Shown: positions 14,550-23,675, counted from the stretch's first letter. The stretch is 64,000 nt of DNA from Variovorax paradoxus EPS (GCF_000184745.1 NC_014931.1:1612001-1676000), one strand, 5' to 3'. Notes: generated from the letters alone by a model not told the origin. Program-made: numbers and translations.

Positions 14550-16796
14550 TTATCGGCGCGCGCTCTTCGTCACCACGCCCGCGCCGCGCACTTCGAGCCT
14601 GCGCTGGTCGACCACCTTGCCGGAAGCATCGACCAGTTCGATCACGTGGCGCCCGGGCCATGGCAGCCACTGCGCGCTGTTGCCGCGCGCAAAGGGCTTG
14701 CCGTCGATGCGCCATTGCACGCCTCGGCCCTCGGACTCGAAGCGCACGCGCTGGCGCAGCGGCGGAATGTCGGGGTCGAGCGCGATGATGGTGCCGTCCG
14801 AGGGCGAGGTGATGCGCGCGGCGAAGGCGTCGGTCGCCATGCCGGTGTCGAGCGCGAAGAGCGGCTGCTCGGTGCCTTGCAGGAACCACTCGCTGCGTGC
14901 CGCCTCGATGGCGTTGCCGTCGGCGGCGGGGCCGAACTCCACGCGTGCCTCGACGAGGCCGGCGGGCGGTGCGGGCGCGCGGCTCGCCTCGCGCGCGTGC
15001 AGGAAGCGCATCACCTCGGCCCACACCGGCGCGGCGCCGCTGGTGCCGCTCACGTCCCACATCGATGCGCCGCTCGCGTTGCCCACCCACACGCCGACCG
15101 TGTAGCGCTGCGACCAGCCCACGGCCCAGTTGTCGCGCATGTCCTTGCTGGTGCCGGTCTTTACGGCGGTCCAGAAGCGGGTGGAGAGGATGCTGTCGAG
15201 GCCGAAGGTGCGCGTGCGCGCGTTCGGATCGGAGAGGATGTCGCCGACGATGAAGGCGGCACGCGGATCGAGCAGCGGCGGGGCGGCCGCGGCCTTGGCC
15301 TTGTCGGCGGGCGTTGCGGGCGGCCGCGCGGTCAGCGTCGTCGTGCCGTAGCGCCCGCCGTTGGCCACCATGCGGTAGGCGTTGGCGAGCGACAGCAGCG
15401 ACACCTCGGCGCTGCCGAGCGCGAGGCTGTAGCCGTAGTAGTCGCCGCTCTCGCGCAGCGGCAGGCCGGCCGCGCGCAGGCTGCGTGCGAAGGATTCGGG
15501 CGACACCATCACCAGCGTGCGCACCGCCGGCACGTTGAGCGATGCGGCCAGCGCGGTGCGCGCGGAGACGGGGCCTTTGAACTGGCGGTCGTAGTTCTGC
15601 GGAATGTAGAGGCCGCTCGCGGTGCTGATCTGCGCCGACGAGTCCTCGATCAGCGAGGCCGCGGTGATCCGCTTCTCGGCAATCGCCTGGCCGTAGAGCA
15701 GCGGCTTGAGCGTGGAACCCGGCTGGCGCAATGCGGTCACGCCGTCAACCTCGGCCGCCTGGCTCAACGGGCCGGACGAGCCGACCCATGCGAGCACTTC
15801 GCCGCTCGCGTTGTCGAGCACGACCAGCGCGCCGTCTTCCACGTGCCGGTCGCGCAGCTCGCGCAGGTGGCGCTGCAAGGAGTCGAGCGCAAAGCGCTGC
15901 AACGGCGCGCGCAAGGTGGTGCGAACGCTCGTGTCTTTCCCTTTCTGCGGAGCAGTCGGATTGGTAGCTGCCACATCCCGCAGCTCGCGCAGCACGCGGC
16001 GCGCGGCATGCGGCGCAATGCCCTCGTTCGCATCGAAGGCGCGCCGCTGAACCGCCGCGCTGGTGAACATGTCGATGGCATCGCAATCGACCTTCTGCCC
16101 GGGCTCCATCGCGCGCAGCACCTCGCAGGCGCGCTGAGCCACGAGCGCGGGCTTGGCATTGGGCGCGCGCACCAGCGCGGCGGCCACGGCGGCCTCGCGC
16201 GCATCGAGGCCGCTGGGCGCCTTGCTGAACAAGGTGCGCGAGAGCGCATCGATGCCCACGATCTCGCCGCGGAAGGGCACGGTGTTGAGGTAGGCCTCCA
16301 GGATCTGGTCCTTGCGCCAGCTGCGCTCCAGCTGGGTGGCCGCCACGGTCTGGCCGATCTTCTGCGTGAAGCTGCGACCGCCGGACGCGCGCCGCAGGTC
16401 GTCGTCGAGCAGGCCCGAGAGCTGCATCGTGATGGTCGATGCGCCTCGGGTGCGCGTGTTCCAGAGATTGCTCCAAGCGGCGGACGACGCCGCGCGCCAG
16501 TCGATGCCGCTGTGTTCGTAGAAGCGTCTGTCTTCGCTCAGCACCATGGCCGTGCGCAGGGCCGGCGACACGTCGGCCAGCGCGATCCACTGGCCGCGCC
16601 GCACGGTGGCGTCGGTGCGCACGCGCTGCAGCAGTTCGCCGTTGCGGTCGAGCACGGCGGTGTCGGAGGAGCGGAAATCGCGCTTCACGTCCTCGAAGCT
16701 GACGAGTGCCCACGCCGGGTGCGCACAGGCCGCGGACAGCAGGGCCACGGCGAAGGCCCGATGAATGGAAAGCGCAAGCAACGGCATCGAAGGCAA
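14550..16796 (-). CDS. pbpC: Penicillin-binding protein 1C
   Basis: This is a bifunctional peptidoglycan synthase of the PBP1C class, 748 residues. An N-terminal signal/anchor precedes a glycosyltransferase 51 domain with catalytic Glu88 in EDRRFYEHSGID and the TRGASTITMQL motif. The transpeptidase domain has SxxK at 361-364 (PGSTLK), SxN at 419-421 (SLN) and KTGTS at 546-550. The C-terminal region (about 640-748) matches the BiPBP_C domain peculiar to PBP1C. All catalytic motifs are intact. In many bacteria pbpC sits beside an alpha-2-macroglobulin gene; here that gene lies 13 kb away (30179-36205). The TPM-domain gene follows 53 nt downstream. Confidence 0.96.
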   Translation of the reverse strand: MPSMPLLALSIHRAFAVALLSAACAHPAWALVSFEDVKRDFRSSDTAVLDRNGELLQRVRTDATVRRGQWIALADVSPALRTAMVLSEDRRFYEHSGIDWRAASSAAWSNLWNTRTRGASTITMQLSGLLDDDLRRASGGRSFTQKIGQTVAATQLERSWRKDQILEAYLNTVPFRGEIVGIDALSRTLFSKAPSGLDAREAAVAAALVRAPNAKPALVAQRACEVLRAMEPGQKVDCDAIDMFTSAAVQRRAFDANEGIAPHAARRVLRELRDVAATNPTAPQKGKDTSVRTTLRAPLQRFALDSLQRHLRELRDRHVEDGALVVLDNASGEVLAWVGSSGPLSQAAEVDGVTALRQPGSTLKPLLYGQAIAEKRITAASLIEDSSAQISTASGLYIPQNYDRQFKGPVSARTALAASLNVPAVRTLVMVSPESFARSLRAAGLPLRESGDYYGYSLALGSAEVSLLSLANAYRMVANGGRYGTTTLTARPPATPADKAKAAAAPPLLDPRAAFIVGDILSDPNARTRTFGLDSILSTRFWTAVKTGTSKDMRDNWAVGWSQRYTVGVWVGNASGASMWDVSGTSGAAPVWAEVMRFLHAREASRAPAPPAGLVEARVEFGPAADGNAIEAARSEWFLQGTEQPLFALDTGMATDAFAARITSPSDGTIIALDPDIPPLRQRVRFESEGRGVQWRIDGKPFARGNSAQWLPWPGRHVIELVDASGKVVDQRRLEVRGAGVVTKSARR

Positions 16797-17048
16797 GGTG
16801 GTTCAGAACGGGTGCCCGCATTCTCTGCGATGCACCACGAGACCCCCGCCTACTCGGCAACGGGTGGCTTGCCGCCTTGCCGGCACGACGACTTCGACCC
16901 AAAGTTCACAGCAGATTCCACATCCGGTAACGAACTTCACGCGAAGGCTTCAATGGAGAAACCCAACGCGTACCGGCGTGGCCTTCAATGCCCTACCGGC
17001 TCGCTGGAGGCGAGCGCGGTTTCATAACCACTCCAAGGAGAACGCATC

Positions 17049-17252
17049 ATGATGATGAAGACACTGACGATCGTGCTGGCCGCATCGGCCGCCCTGGCCG
17101 GTTGCGTGGTCGCACCGTACGACAACAACCCGCCGCCGCGCGCCCAGCGCGACCGTGACCGCGACGGCATACCGAACCGCGCCGACCGTGATCGCGATGG
17201 CGACGGTGTCCCGAACCGCTACGACCGGGCGCCCAACAACCCGAACCGCTAA
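17049..17252 (+). CDS. Tiny lipoprotein with thrombospondin type-3-like repeats
   Basis: The 67-residue protein has a signal and lipobox (VLAASAALAGC) and a short linker. It then has two repeats of the form DRDRDGIPNRADRD and DRDGDGVPNRYDR. This D-x-D-x-DG-xPN pattern is the calcium-binding thrombospondin type-3 repeat seen in OmpA-linked and secreted proteins. A small outer-membrane-associated, calcium-binding lipoprotein is the likely form. AAGGAG lies about 8 nt before the first of three tandem ATG codons. It diverges from pbpC across 252 nt and ends at a strong terminator 6 nt after the stop codon. Confidence 0.8.
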   Translation: MMMKTLTIVLAASAALAGCVVAPYDNNPPPRAQRDRDRDGIPNRADRDRDGDGVPNRYDRAPNNPNR

Positions 17253-17258
17253 AGAAAA

Positions 17259-17291
17259 AAAGGCCGCGAAGCACTGCGCTTCGCGGCCTTT
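17259..17291. terminator. Bidirectional terminator
   Basis: A perfect 13-bp stem (17259-17271 with 17279-17291, core AAAGGCCGCGAAG) has a 7-nt loop. It is flanked by an A-run on the left and a T-rich run on the right, so it can end transcription from both the lipoprotein gene (+) and the LysE gene (-). Confidence 0.9.
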
Positions 17292-17315
17292 CTCTTGAGT
17301 CTTGCGCGGCTCGCC

Positions 17316-17942
17316 TTATCCCGGCCGGCGCGCCATCAGCGCCCAGATGCCCGCTGCACTCAGCAGCGAACCCCCCGTGAGATTGAAGCGCCGCTGCGCG
17401 CGCGGCGACGAAAGCAGCTTGCGCGCGGAGCCCGCGAACACCGCATACAGCGTCGCGTTCAGCGCCGCCATCGCCACGAAAGTCACGGCCAGCACCCACA
17501 TCTGCCGCGTCACGTCGGCGGCCGGGCTGATGAACTGCGGCAGGAACGCCACGAAGAACACGATGCCCTTGGGGTTCAGCGCTGTCACCAAATAGGTGTT
17601 GGCAAAGAGCTTCCAGCGCGAGGCCGGCGCCGCGGGCGCGGCCATCTCGGTGGACATGATCCCCGCGCGCATCAGCCGGATGCCCAGGTACAGCAGGTAC
17701 AGCCCGCCGATCCACTTCACCACCGTGAACCAGAACGCCGAAGTCGCGAGCAGCGCGCCCAGGCCCAGCAGCGACACCACCAGCGCGGTCGAGTCGCCCA
17801 GCGCCACCGCGGCGACCAGCGGCACATTGGCGCGGCGGCCGTGCGACATCGAGTAGCTGATCACCGTGAGGATGGTCGGCCCCGGAATGATCAGGAGCAC
17901 GGCGGAGGCCGCGACGAAGGCGAGCCAGAGTTCGATGGGCAT
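17316..17942 (-). CDS. LysE/RhtB-family amino-acid exporter
   Basis: The 208-residue membrane protein has about six hydrophobic segments. The N-terminal IIPGPTILTVISYSMSHGRR and the central NPKGIVFFVAFLPQF motifs are diagnostic of the LysE/RhtB/CmaU superfamily, which exports amino acids or derivatives. The particular substrate cannot be assigned. Length is typical. No LysR-type regulator is adjacent. It shares the terminator at 17259-17291 with the convergent lipoprotein gene. The GFA gene lies upstream on the same strand, 54 nt away. Confidence 0.92.
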   Translation of the reverse strand: MPIELWLAFVAASAVLLIIPGPTILTVISYSMSHGRRANVPLVAAVALGDSTALVVSLLGLGALLATSAFWFTVVKWIGGLYLLYLGIRLMRAGIMSTEMAAPAAPASRWKLFANTYLVTALNPKGIVFFVAFLPQFISPAADVTRQMWVLAVTFVAMAALNATLYAVFAGSARKLLSSPRAQRRFNLTGGSLLSAAGIWALMARRPG

Positions 17943-17996
17943 GAGGTTGTCTCCTGGTGGTGTTGGTGTTCGGGTTGGTGAAAGCGGGGCGCTTCG

Positions 17997-18398
17997 TCAG
18001 CTACCGATAGCCGTGCGCGCCACATGCCAGGCGCCGCGATGCCCGTCCACGTAGCTGATCGGCGAATTGGCCAGGTCGTCCAGGTCCGCATCGTCCAGGC
18101 AGGTCACGTTCACGCCGTAGGCGCTGGCGCCGGTGTCCGGCGAATGGCCCACGCCGAAAGCCCGCACGCCGCAGCGCTTGCACACGATGTAGTGGCTGTT
18201 GCTGGTGTCGAGCATCTGCTCGGTGAGTTCGGATTCGCCCGCGAGCAGCCGGAAGGCGTCGGGCGCGACGATGGCGGGCCAGAAGCGCGTCTGGGTGCAG
18301 ATCGCGCAGTTGCACCGCAGGGTGCCCAGGCTCAGGTCGATGTCGGCTTCGAATCGCACGGCGTCGCAGTGGCAGCCGCCGGTGTAGGTCTTTTTCAT
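17997..18398 (-). CDS. GFA-family zinc-binding protein
   Basis: At 133 residues it shows the GFA (glutathione-dependent formaldehyde-activating) zinc pattern: GGCHC with Cys9 and Cys11, CNCAIC with Cys29, Cys31 and Cys34, and CKRCG further on. These ligands build the two zinc sites of the family. Most members are not proven formaldehyde enzymes, and no formaldehyde dehydrogenase gene is nearby, so the substrate is open. The protein is soluble with no signal peptide. Confidence 0.88.
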   Translation of the reverse strand: MKKTYTGGCHCDAVRFEADIDLSLGTLRCNCAICTQTRFWPAIVAPDAFRLLAGESELTEQMLDTSNSHYIVCKRCGVRAFGVGHSPDTGASAYGVNVTCLDDADLDDLANSPISYVDGHRGAWHVARTAIGS

Positions 18399-18496
18399 GT
18401 GCTTGTTCGGTGCTCCGTGAGTCGATGGGAGCAGCCGGCAAACACGATATCAAAGGCCGTGCCGACAGGCATCGGCGAGGGCTTTTCTTCTTCTTT

Positions 18497-18775
18497 TCAG
18501 GCCGGTGCGGTGCCGAAGCGGGCGGCCGACCGGGCCTTGGCGCGCTCGGCCTCGACCGCGCGGTCCTTCGGCTCGGCGGTGGTGACCAGCGAGTCGATCA
18601 GGCGCGCCGCGGTCGCGGCCACCTCGTCGACCGCGCGCTCGAAAGCTTCTTCATTGGCCTTGGACGGCACGCTGAATCCGCTGAGCTTGCGCACGAACTG
18701 CAGCGCGGCGGCGCGTATCTCCTGCTCGGTGGCGGGGGGCTCGAAGTTGTAGAGGGTCTTGATGCTTCTGCACAT
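18497..18775 (-). CDS. DUF2277 family protein
   Basis: The 92-residue protein starts MCRSIKTLYNFEPPATEQEI, the near-invariant beginning of DUF2277 proteins, followed by AALQFVRKLSGFSVPS. These are small cytoplasmic proteins of unknown function found in Proteobacteria and Actinobacteria. ATG 18775 has GGAG about 8 nt upstream and gives the conserved N terminus. It sits 34 nt downstream of an acetyltransferase gene on the same strand. Confidence 0.88.
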   Translation of the reverse strand: MCRSIKTLYNFEPPATEQEIRAAALQFVRKLSGFSVPSKANEEAFERAVDEVAATAARLIDSLVTTAEPKDRAVEAERAKARSAARFGTAPA

Positions 18776-18809
18776 GGGCGGGTTCTCCGATTGCAGTGAA
18801 GGTTTCAGT

Positions 18810-19313
18810 CTAGCGAAGCAGCGCCATCCTGAAAGCATCGTGGTAGGTGCCGTCGATCAGGCTGGCGCGCCGCGCGAGGCCTTCGTGCTCGAAGCCCAGC
18901 CGCTCGTACAGCGCCTTGGCGTTCAGGTTGTCCGCGCGGACCGAGAGCTCGATGCGCGTGAGCCCGCGCGCCCACGACCTGTCGATCGCCGCCTGCAGCA
19001 GCTGCGTGCCCATGCCCCGGCCGCGCGCCTCGGGCAGCAGGGCGATGCCCAGGATCCCGATGTGCGCGCGCGAATGCCCGAAGACCGGCGACACGTCGCA
19101 CCAGCCCACGACCTTGTCCTCGGCATCGGCATCGACAGCGACGACGTGCGGGAAGCCTTGAGCCAGCACGTCGCGGTAGAAGGCGAGCGAGTTCTCCCAC
19201 GGCGGCGCCTGGGTCAGCGCGAGGTATTTTTGTTCGCGTGCCACGACGTCGAGCGCCTTGTGCAGGCTCTCGAAGTGGCGCTCTGCGGTAGCGACGATGG
19301 AATGGACAGTCAT
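18810..19313 (-). CDS. GNAT-family N-acetyltransferase
   Basis: This 167-residue protein has a GNAT fold. The acetyl-CoA loop is visible as LPEARGRGMGTQLLQAAI, followed by LTRIELSVRADNLNAKALYERLGF, the family's final strand-helix motif. The substrate is unknown; the pattern resembles RimI-like or small-molecule acetyltransferases. ATG 19313 is chosen because upstream in-frame sequence has no family similarity. It is followed by DUF2277 on the same strand. Upstream it is separated by about 100 nt from the amidase stop codon. Confidence 0.88.
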   Translation of the reverse strand: MTVHSIVATAERHFESLHKALDVVAREQKYLALTQAPPWENSLAFYRDVLAQGFPHVVAVDADAEDKVVGWCDVSPVFGHSRAHIGILGIALLPEARGRGMGTQLLQAAIDRSWARGLTRIELSVRADNLNAKALYERLGFEHEGLARRASLIDGTYHDAFRMALLR

Positions 19314-19411
19314 GCGAGAGGCCTCGTTGCCAGTGGATCCGCCGGCGGAAAGCGGCTTTCGCAAGAAGATAGCCGAATCAAGGGGGCACCCCTGATCCGG
19401 CGCCGTCCGCT

Positions 19412-20761
19412 TCAGGCGAAGCGCAGCACCGGCTCCACGGCCAGCGCCACGGCCGCGAGCCGTGCGTCGTCGCCGCGCACCGACGAGAGCATCAGCCCCA
19501 CCGGCAGTTCGTCCGGCGCATGGCACGGCAGGCTGAACGCGCACCCGTCGAGAAAGTTGATCGCGAAGGTATTGCGCAGCAGGAGGCCGTTGGCCTGGAA
19601 GAACGCCGCGTCCTCGGCCAGCGATGCGATCGGCGGCGCGATGATCGGCACGGTCGGGCAGATGAGCGCGTCGAAGCCTTCGAGCGCGTGTCCGACACGG
19701 CCGATCCAGTCACGGCGGTGGTCCTGCATGACGATGTAGTCCGCGGCGCGCACCTCGGTGCCGAGCGCGATGCGGGCGGCCACGCGCGAGTCGAACCCCT
19801 CGCGCTTCGCAGCGAAGCGCTCGCGGTGAACAGCCGATGCTTCAATGGGCGAGAAACCGCCGGGCGCGTTGATCGACGCGATCTCGGCGAGTTCGGCGAG
19901 CGTGATGTCCACCACCTCCGCACCCGCCGCCGACAGCGCCTGCACCGAACGCTCGAAAGCGCGCGCGACGGGGGTCTCGATGCTATCGAACATCAGCGTG
20001 CGCGGCACCGCGAGGCGCAGGCCTCGGAGCGGACGGCGGCGCACCACCAGCGGCACGTCGGCAATCGCCGCGTCGGCGACGAGGCAGTCTTCGACGCTGC
20101 GTGCCATGGCGCAGACGGTGTCGAGCGAACGCGCGAGCTCGAAGGCGCCGGTGCGCGGCACGCGCGACTGCGTGCTCTTGAAACCGACGAGCCCGCAGAG
20201 CGCGGCCGGGATGCGGATCGACCCGCCCGTGTCCGACCCCAGCCCCGCGACCGCGAGGCCCAGCGCCACCGACACGGCCGCGCCTGACGACGAGCCGCCC
20301 GGAATGCGCGGCATGCCCGCATCGGCCGGGTTGTGCGGCGTGCCGTAGTGCGGGTTGATGCCCACGCCCGAGAACGCGAACTCCGTCATGTTGGTCTTGC
20401 CGACGATGGCTGCACCCTGCGTGCGCAGCCGCGCCACGGCCACTGCATCGCGCGCGGCCGGCGGTTCGCCTTCGCAGACGGCGGAGCCGGCCATCGTGGT
20501 TTCGCCCGCGACGTCGTAGAGGTCCTTGACCGACACCGGCAGGCCCGCGAGCGCGCCGAGCTGCACGCCGGCCTTCTGCGCCGCGTCCGCATGGCGCGCT
20601 GCCGCGAGTGCCGCATCGGCGTAGGTCCTCGTGAACACATGCTGCGCCGAGGGCAGCGCGGCCGCTTCGAGCACTTGCCGGATCAGCGCTTCGTGCGTCA
20701 GCTCGCCGCGCGCGATGCGTTCGCGCAGCGTGGCGATGGGGAGGTTGCCGGTGCCGCGCAT
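19412..20761 (-). CDS. Amidase-signature family hydrolase
   Basis: The 449-residue protein hydrolyses an amide or related bond with a Ser-cisSer-Lys triad. The lysine lies in PVSVKDLYDVAG, the cis-serine in PGGSSSGAAVSVA, and the nucleophile in GSDTGGSIRIPAALCG; all are intact. Its ATG overlaps the TGA of the DUF2848 gene (ATGA), so translation is probably coupled. It is the last gene of the block LysR, alpha/beta-barrel protein, MHS transporter, DUF2848, amidase. This points to uptake and hydrolysis of an amide-containing compound. The exact substrate is not deducible. Confidence 0.93.
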   Translation of the reverse strand: MRGTGNLPIATLRERIARGELTHEALIRQVLEAAALPSAQHVFTRTYADAALAAARHADAAQKAGVQLGALAGLPVSVKDLYDVAGETTMAGSAVCEGEPPAARDAVAVARLRTQGAAIVGKTNMTEFAFSGVGINPHYGTPHNPADAGMPRIPGGSSSGAAVSVALGLAVAGLGSDTGGSIRIPAALCGLVGFKSTQSRVPRTGAFELARSLDTVCAMARSVEDCLVADAAIADVPLVVRRRPLRGLRLAVPRTLMFDSIETPVARAFERSVQALSAAGAEVVDITLAELAEIASINAPGGFSPIEASAVHRERFAAKREGFDSRVAARIALGTEVRAADYIVMQDHRRDWIGRVGHALEGFDALICPTVPIIAPPIASLAEDAAFFQANGLLLRNTFAINFLDGCAFSLPCHAPDELPVGLMLSSVRGDDARLAAVALAVEPVLRFA

Positions 20762-21474
20762 CACGCCACCACCGGCAGTGCGCTCACCGCATAGCGATGC
20801 ACGATGCGCCGCTGCAGGCGCGGGTCGTGCAGTTCGATTTCCATCTGCGCGGCCGGGCGGATGCCTTCGCCCTTCGCATTCGGCAGCGCACCGAGCGTGC
20901 CGCAGGTCATGAAAAGGCCCTCGGGTGCCGCATCCGCGCCCGGCATGCCGTCGCGCAATGCGGCGAGCGGGCGGATCGATGCGAGCGTGCCGCGCTGGTA
21001 GTCCACCCAGCGGCCGTCCTCGAGGATGCGCGAGTGCAATTCGATCTCGTCCTGGTGCGCTTGCACATCGCGCCAGCGCCAGGCCACCTGGGCCACGGGC
21101 TTGGCGCACATCTGCTTGGAGACGGCGACCGAGTAGCTCTCGACCTGGCGGTCGGTGTGGTCCGAGGCCACGCTCAGCCACCACTCGCCTTGCGAGAAGA
21201 AGAACACGGGCTCGGCCTCGCCGGAGCTCTGGTCGCCCAGCGCCTCGATGGCGGGCGACTGGGTCAGCAGTTGCGCGGCCACGCGGTAGTACAGCGGCAC
21301 GCTCGAAGGGCGCGGCACGCCGATGGCGGCCAGCTCCTCGATGTGGTGTTCGATGGCCGCGACGTCGCGGCCGGTCCATCCGGCCACCACCAGCGCGGTG
21401 GGTTCGATGGAGCGCAGTTCGATGGCGCGGGCGCCGTCGGCGCTCACGGTTTCACAGGCAAAACGCAGATGCAT
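20761..21474 (-). CDS. DUF2848 family protein
   Basis: This 237-residue soluble protein matches DUF2848. It has an N-terminal ALVVAGWTGRDVAAIEHHIEEL, then LAAIGVPRPSSVPLYYRVA, and a later FMTCGTLGALPNAKGEG. The DUF2848 group is thought to be distantly related to fumarylacetoacetate-hydrolase folds; this is family knowledge and not shown by these residues. Neighbours suggest a second hydrolytic step in the same pathway as the amidase, to which it is fused by an ATGA overlap. The MHS transporter ends 18 nt upstream. Confidence 0.85.
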   Translation of the reverse strand: MHLRFACETVSADGARAIELRSIEPTALVVAGWTGRDVAAIEHHIEELAAIGVPRPSSVPLYYRVAAQLLTQSPAIEALGDQSSGEAEPVFFFSQGEWWLSVASDHTDRQVESYSVAVSKQMCAKPVAQVAWRWRDVQAHQDEIELHSRILEDGRWVDYQRGTLASIRPLAALRDGMPGADAAPEGLFMTCGTLGALPNAKGEGIRPAAQMEIELHDPRLQRRIVHRYAVSALPVVA

Positions 21475-21492
21475 GTCGGTCTCGGTTGGGGT

Positions 21493-22803
21493 TCAGGCTT
21501 CCAGGGGCTTCTTGGCGGTTTCGCGGGCGATGACGAGCGCGACCAGCGTGATGCACAGGGCCACCGTCACGTACAGCGACACGGCCACCGTGGTACCCCA
21601 CGACTTGTAGAGGCTGGCGATGATCAGCGGCGCGAAGCCGCCGCCCAGGATGCCGGCCAGCGTGTACGCCAGCGACGAGCCGGCATAGCGCACGCGGCCC
21701 GGGAACTGCTCGGTCACGAAGGCCGCCTGCGGGCCGTACATGATCGCGTGGATGATCAGTCCGACCACCACCGCCGCGCAGATCGCGATGGGCTGTGCGC
21801 TGTTCATCAGCACGAAGAACACGAAGGCCCAGACGATGCCCAGCAGGGCGCCGGCGATGTAGACGGGCTTGCGGCCGATGCGGTCCGACAAGCTGCCGAA
21901 GTACGGCACCGCGATCGCGTTGCAGGCCGCGCCGATCATCGTGGCGGTGAGCGCCAGCGGACGCGACAGGTGCAGCACCGTTGTCACGTAGGTCAGCGTG
22001 AACACCACGACCAGCGCGTACAGCACGTCGGAGCCGATGCGCGAACCGCCGGCCACCAGCAGGCGGCGCCAGTGCTGCCTGAACACTTCCTTCACGGGCG
22101 TCTTGGCGGTGGCCTTCTTCTGTTCCATCTCGAGGAACACCGGCGTTTCTTCCACGCCGCTGCGCAGCCACAGGCCGAACAGCACCAGTGCCACGCTGGA
22201 GATGAAGGGAATGCGCCAGCCCCAGGCCATGAAGTCTTCCGGGCTCAGCCAGGCCGAGACCGCAGCGATGAAGCCGGTGCCGATCAGCGTGCCGAACGAC
22301 GGGCCGATCTGCGTGAACGAGGCGTTGCGGCCGCGTTCATCGGGCTTGCCGTGTTCCATCGACAGCAGCACCGCGCCGGCCCATTCGCCGCCGAGCGCCA
22401 CGCCCTGCACGAAGCGCAGCGCGACCAGCGCGACCGGTGCCCAGATGCCCCAGGTCGCGTAGGTCGGCAGCAGCCCCATGAGGCCGGTGGAGACACCCAT
22501 GATGACCAGCGTGGCCACCAGCACGAAGCGCCGGCCGAGCCGGTCGCCCAGATGCCCGAACACCACGCCGCCGAGCGGCCGCGAGATGTAGCCGACCGCA
22601 TAGGTCGAGAAGGCGAGGATGGTGCCCGTGAGCGGATCGAACGACGGGAAGAACACCGCGTTGAAGACCAGCGCGGCCATGATGTTGTAGACGGTGAAGT
22701 CGTACCACTCCAGCGTGGTGCCGATGGAGCTGGCCATCGCGAGCCGGCCCATCTTGGGCGGTGCCGCGGCGGTGGCCGGGGCCTTGAGAACGTGTTCGGT
22801 CAT
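21493..22803 (-). CDS. MFS transporter, metabolite:H+ symporter (MHS) family
   Basis: This 436-residue proton symporter has twelve predicted helices. Diagnostic motifs include the opening SSIGTTLEWYDFTVYN, the loop GHLGDRLGRRFVL, the QGVALGGEWAGAVLL helix and SLSDRIGRKPVYIAGA in the second half, as in ShiA, KgtP and ProP relatives. Likely cargo is a carboxylate or zwitterion. ATG 22803 is favoured because AAGGG stands upstream; an in-frame TTG at 22821 is the alternative. It sits between the alpha/beta-barrel gene and DUF2848 in a same-strand block, so it probably imports that pathway's substrate. Confidence 0.92.
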   Translation of the reverse strand: MTEHVLKAPATAAAPPKMGRLAMASSIGTTLEWYDFTVYNIMAALVFNAVFFPSFDPLTGTILAFSTYAVGYISRPLGGVVFGHLGDRLGRRFVLVATLVIMGVSTGLMGLLPTYATWGIWAPVALVALRFVQGVALGGEWAGAVLLSMEHGKPDERGRNASFTQIGPSFGTLIGTGFIAAVSAWLSPEDFMAWGWRIPFISSVALVLFGLWLRSGVEETPVFLEMEQKKATAKTPVKEVFRQHWRRLLVAGGSRIGSDVLYALVVVFTLTYVTTVLHLSRPLALTATMIGAACNAIAVPYFGSLSDRIGRKPVYIAGALLGIVWAFVFFVLMNSAQPIAICAAVVVGLIIHAIMYGPQAAFVTEQFPGRVRYAGSSLAYTLAGILGGGFAPLIIASLYKSWGTTVAVSLYVTVALCITLVALVIARETAKKPLEA

Positions 22804-22850
22804 GGAGATGCCCTTGTTCAATGGAGAGAGGAAAGTCGGGAGGCGTGAGA

Positions 22851-23531
22851 TCAGTTCAGCTCGGCTGCACTCAGCTTCCAGCCGAGTGCAAGCAGCCAGC
22901 CGGCGGCCGGGTCGGCGTCGAGCGCGGCGGCTGCCGCGGTGCGTGCGGTGCGCGCGGCATCGGCGCTGCTGGTTTCAATCACCAGCATCGGCTGCAGCAC
23001 GCGGCCTTCGGTGGCTTCGCGCGGCAGCGGCGTGCTGAGCGTGGTGTCGGGGGCGAGCAGGTACGACTGCACGAAGCCTGCCTGCTCGGCGAGCTGGCGG
23101 CCGGCCGCGGCGGCATGCGCGACCAGTACCTCGACGTCGCCAGTCACAGCGAGCGGCAGCACGACCACGTGGCTGCCGCTGCCGAAGCCCGTCACCGCCC
23201 GCACGGCGCACACGCGGCGGATCGGCTGGCGCATGCGGTCGAGGTTGGCGAGGGACCACGGCGTCTGCTTCTCGAAGGCGGCGCGGTAGCCCGGCGAGCC
23301 GAACACGGCCAGCGATTCGGTGCGGTACAGGCCCAGGTACTTGCGCCCGCCTTCGAGCGAGAAATAGCGTCCGCCCGAGAGAAAACCGGGGATGCGCACG
23401 CGCTCTTCCACATGCTCCTTGTCGTACCAGCGGTTGAAGTCGGCCTCGTCGGCCGGCTCCACGTCGGACGCGACGAAGAGCATGCCGTTCGCGTTCGCTG
23501 CGAGAGGGGAAGAGTCAGGTGCGTTGTTCAT
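22851..23531 (-). CDS. Duplicated alpha/beta-barrel domain protein
   Basis: The 226-residue protein looks like two repeats of a dimeric alpha/beta-barrel fold. Each has a strand followed by a helix with an acidic/aromatic motif; the first reads FVASDVEPADEADFNRWYDKEHVEERV. The FNRWYD-EH signature is shared with EthD-like and DUF4286-type proteins in catabolic clusters. No cofactor motif is visible. It may be a small isomerase, oxygenase or decarboxylase-like protein of the pathway. ATG 23531 is followed by a non-conserved leader. It lies between the LysR gene and the MHS transporter, same strand. Confidence 0.7.
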   Translation of the reverse strand: MNNAPDSSPLAANANGMLFVASDVEPADEADFNRWYDKEHVEERVRIPGFLSGGRYFSLEGGRKYLGLYRTESLAVFGSPGYRAAFEKQTPWSLANLDRMRQPIRRVCAVRAVTGFGSGSHVVVLPLAVTGDVEVLVAHAAAAGRQLAEQAGFVQSYLLAPDTTLSTPLPREATEGRVLQPMLVIETSSADAARTARTAAAAALDADPAAGWLLALGWKLSAAELN

Positions 23532-23638
23532 GGCGACGGAAGAGGAGGCGGGCCTTCGAAAAATGAAGGCGCGATCTTCCGTCGCGAGGTCGGACTGTCA
23601 CAAACGAGTTTTTTTGGGCGACAGCCACAAGAATTACT

Positions 23639-23655
23639 GGCCCCTTTTCGGGGCC
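23639..23655 (-). terminator. Hairpin downstream of the LysR gene
   Basis: GGCCCC (23639-23644) and GGGGCC (23650-23655) form a 6-bp stem with a 5-nt loop about 20 nt past the LysR stop codon. The T content after it is modest. A second palindrome, GAGGGTTAACCCTC (23671-23684), overlaps the LysR stop. Confidence 0.4.
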
Positions 23656-23675
23656 GGAATGCGCCAATTTGAGGG

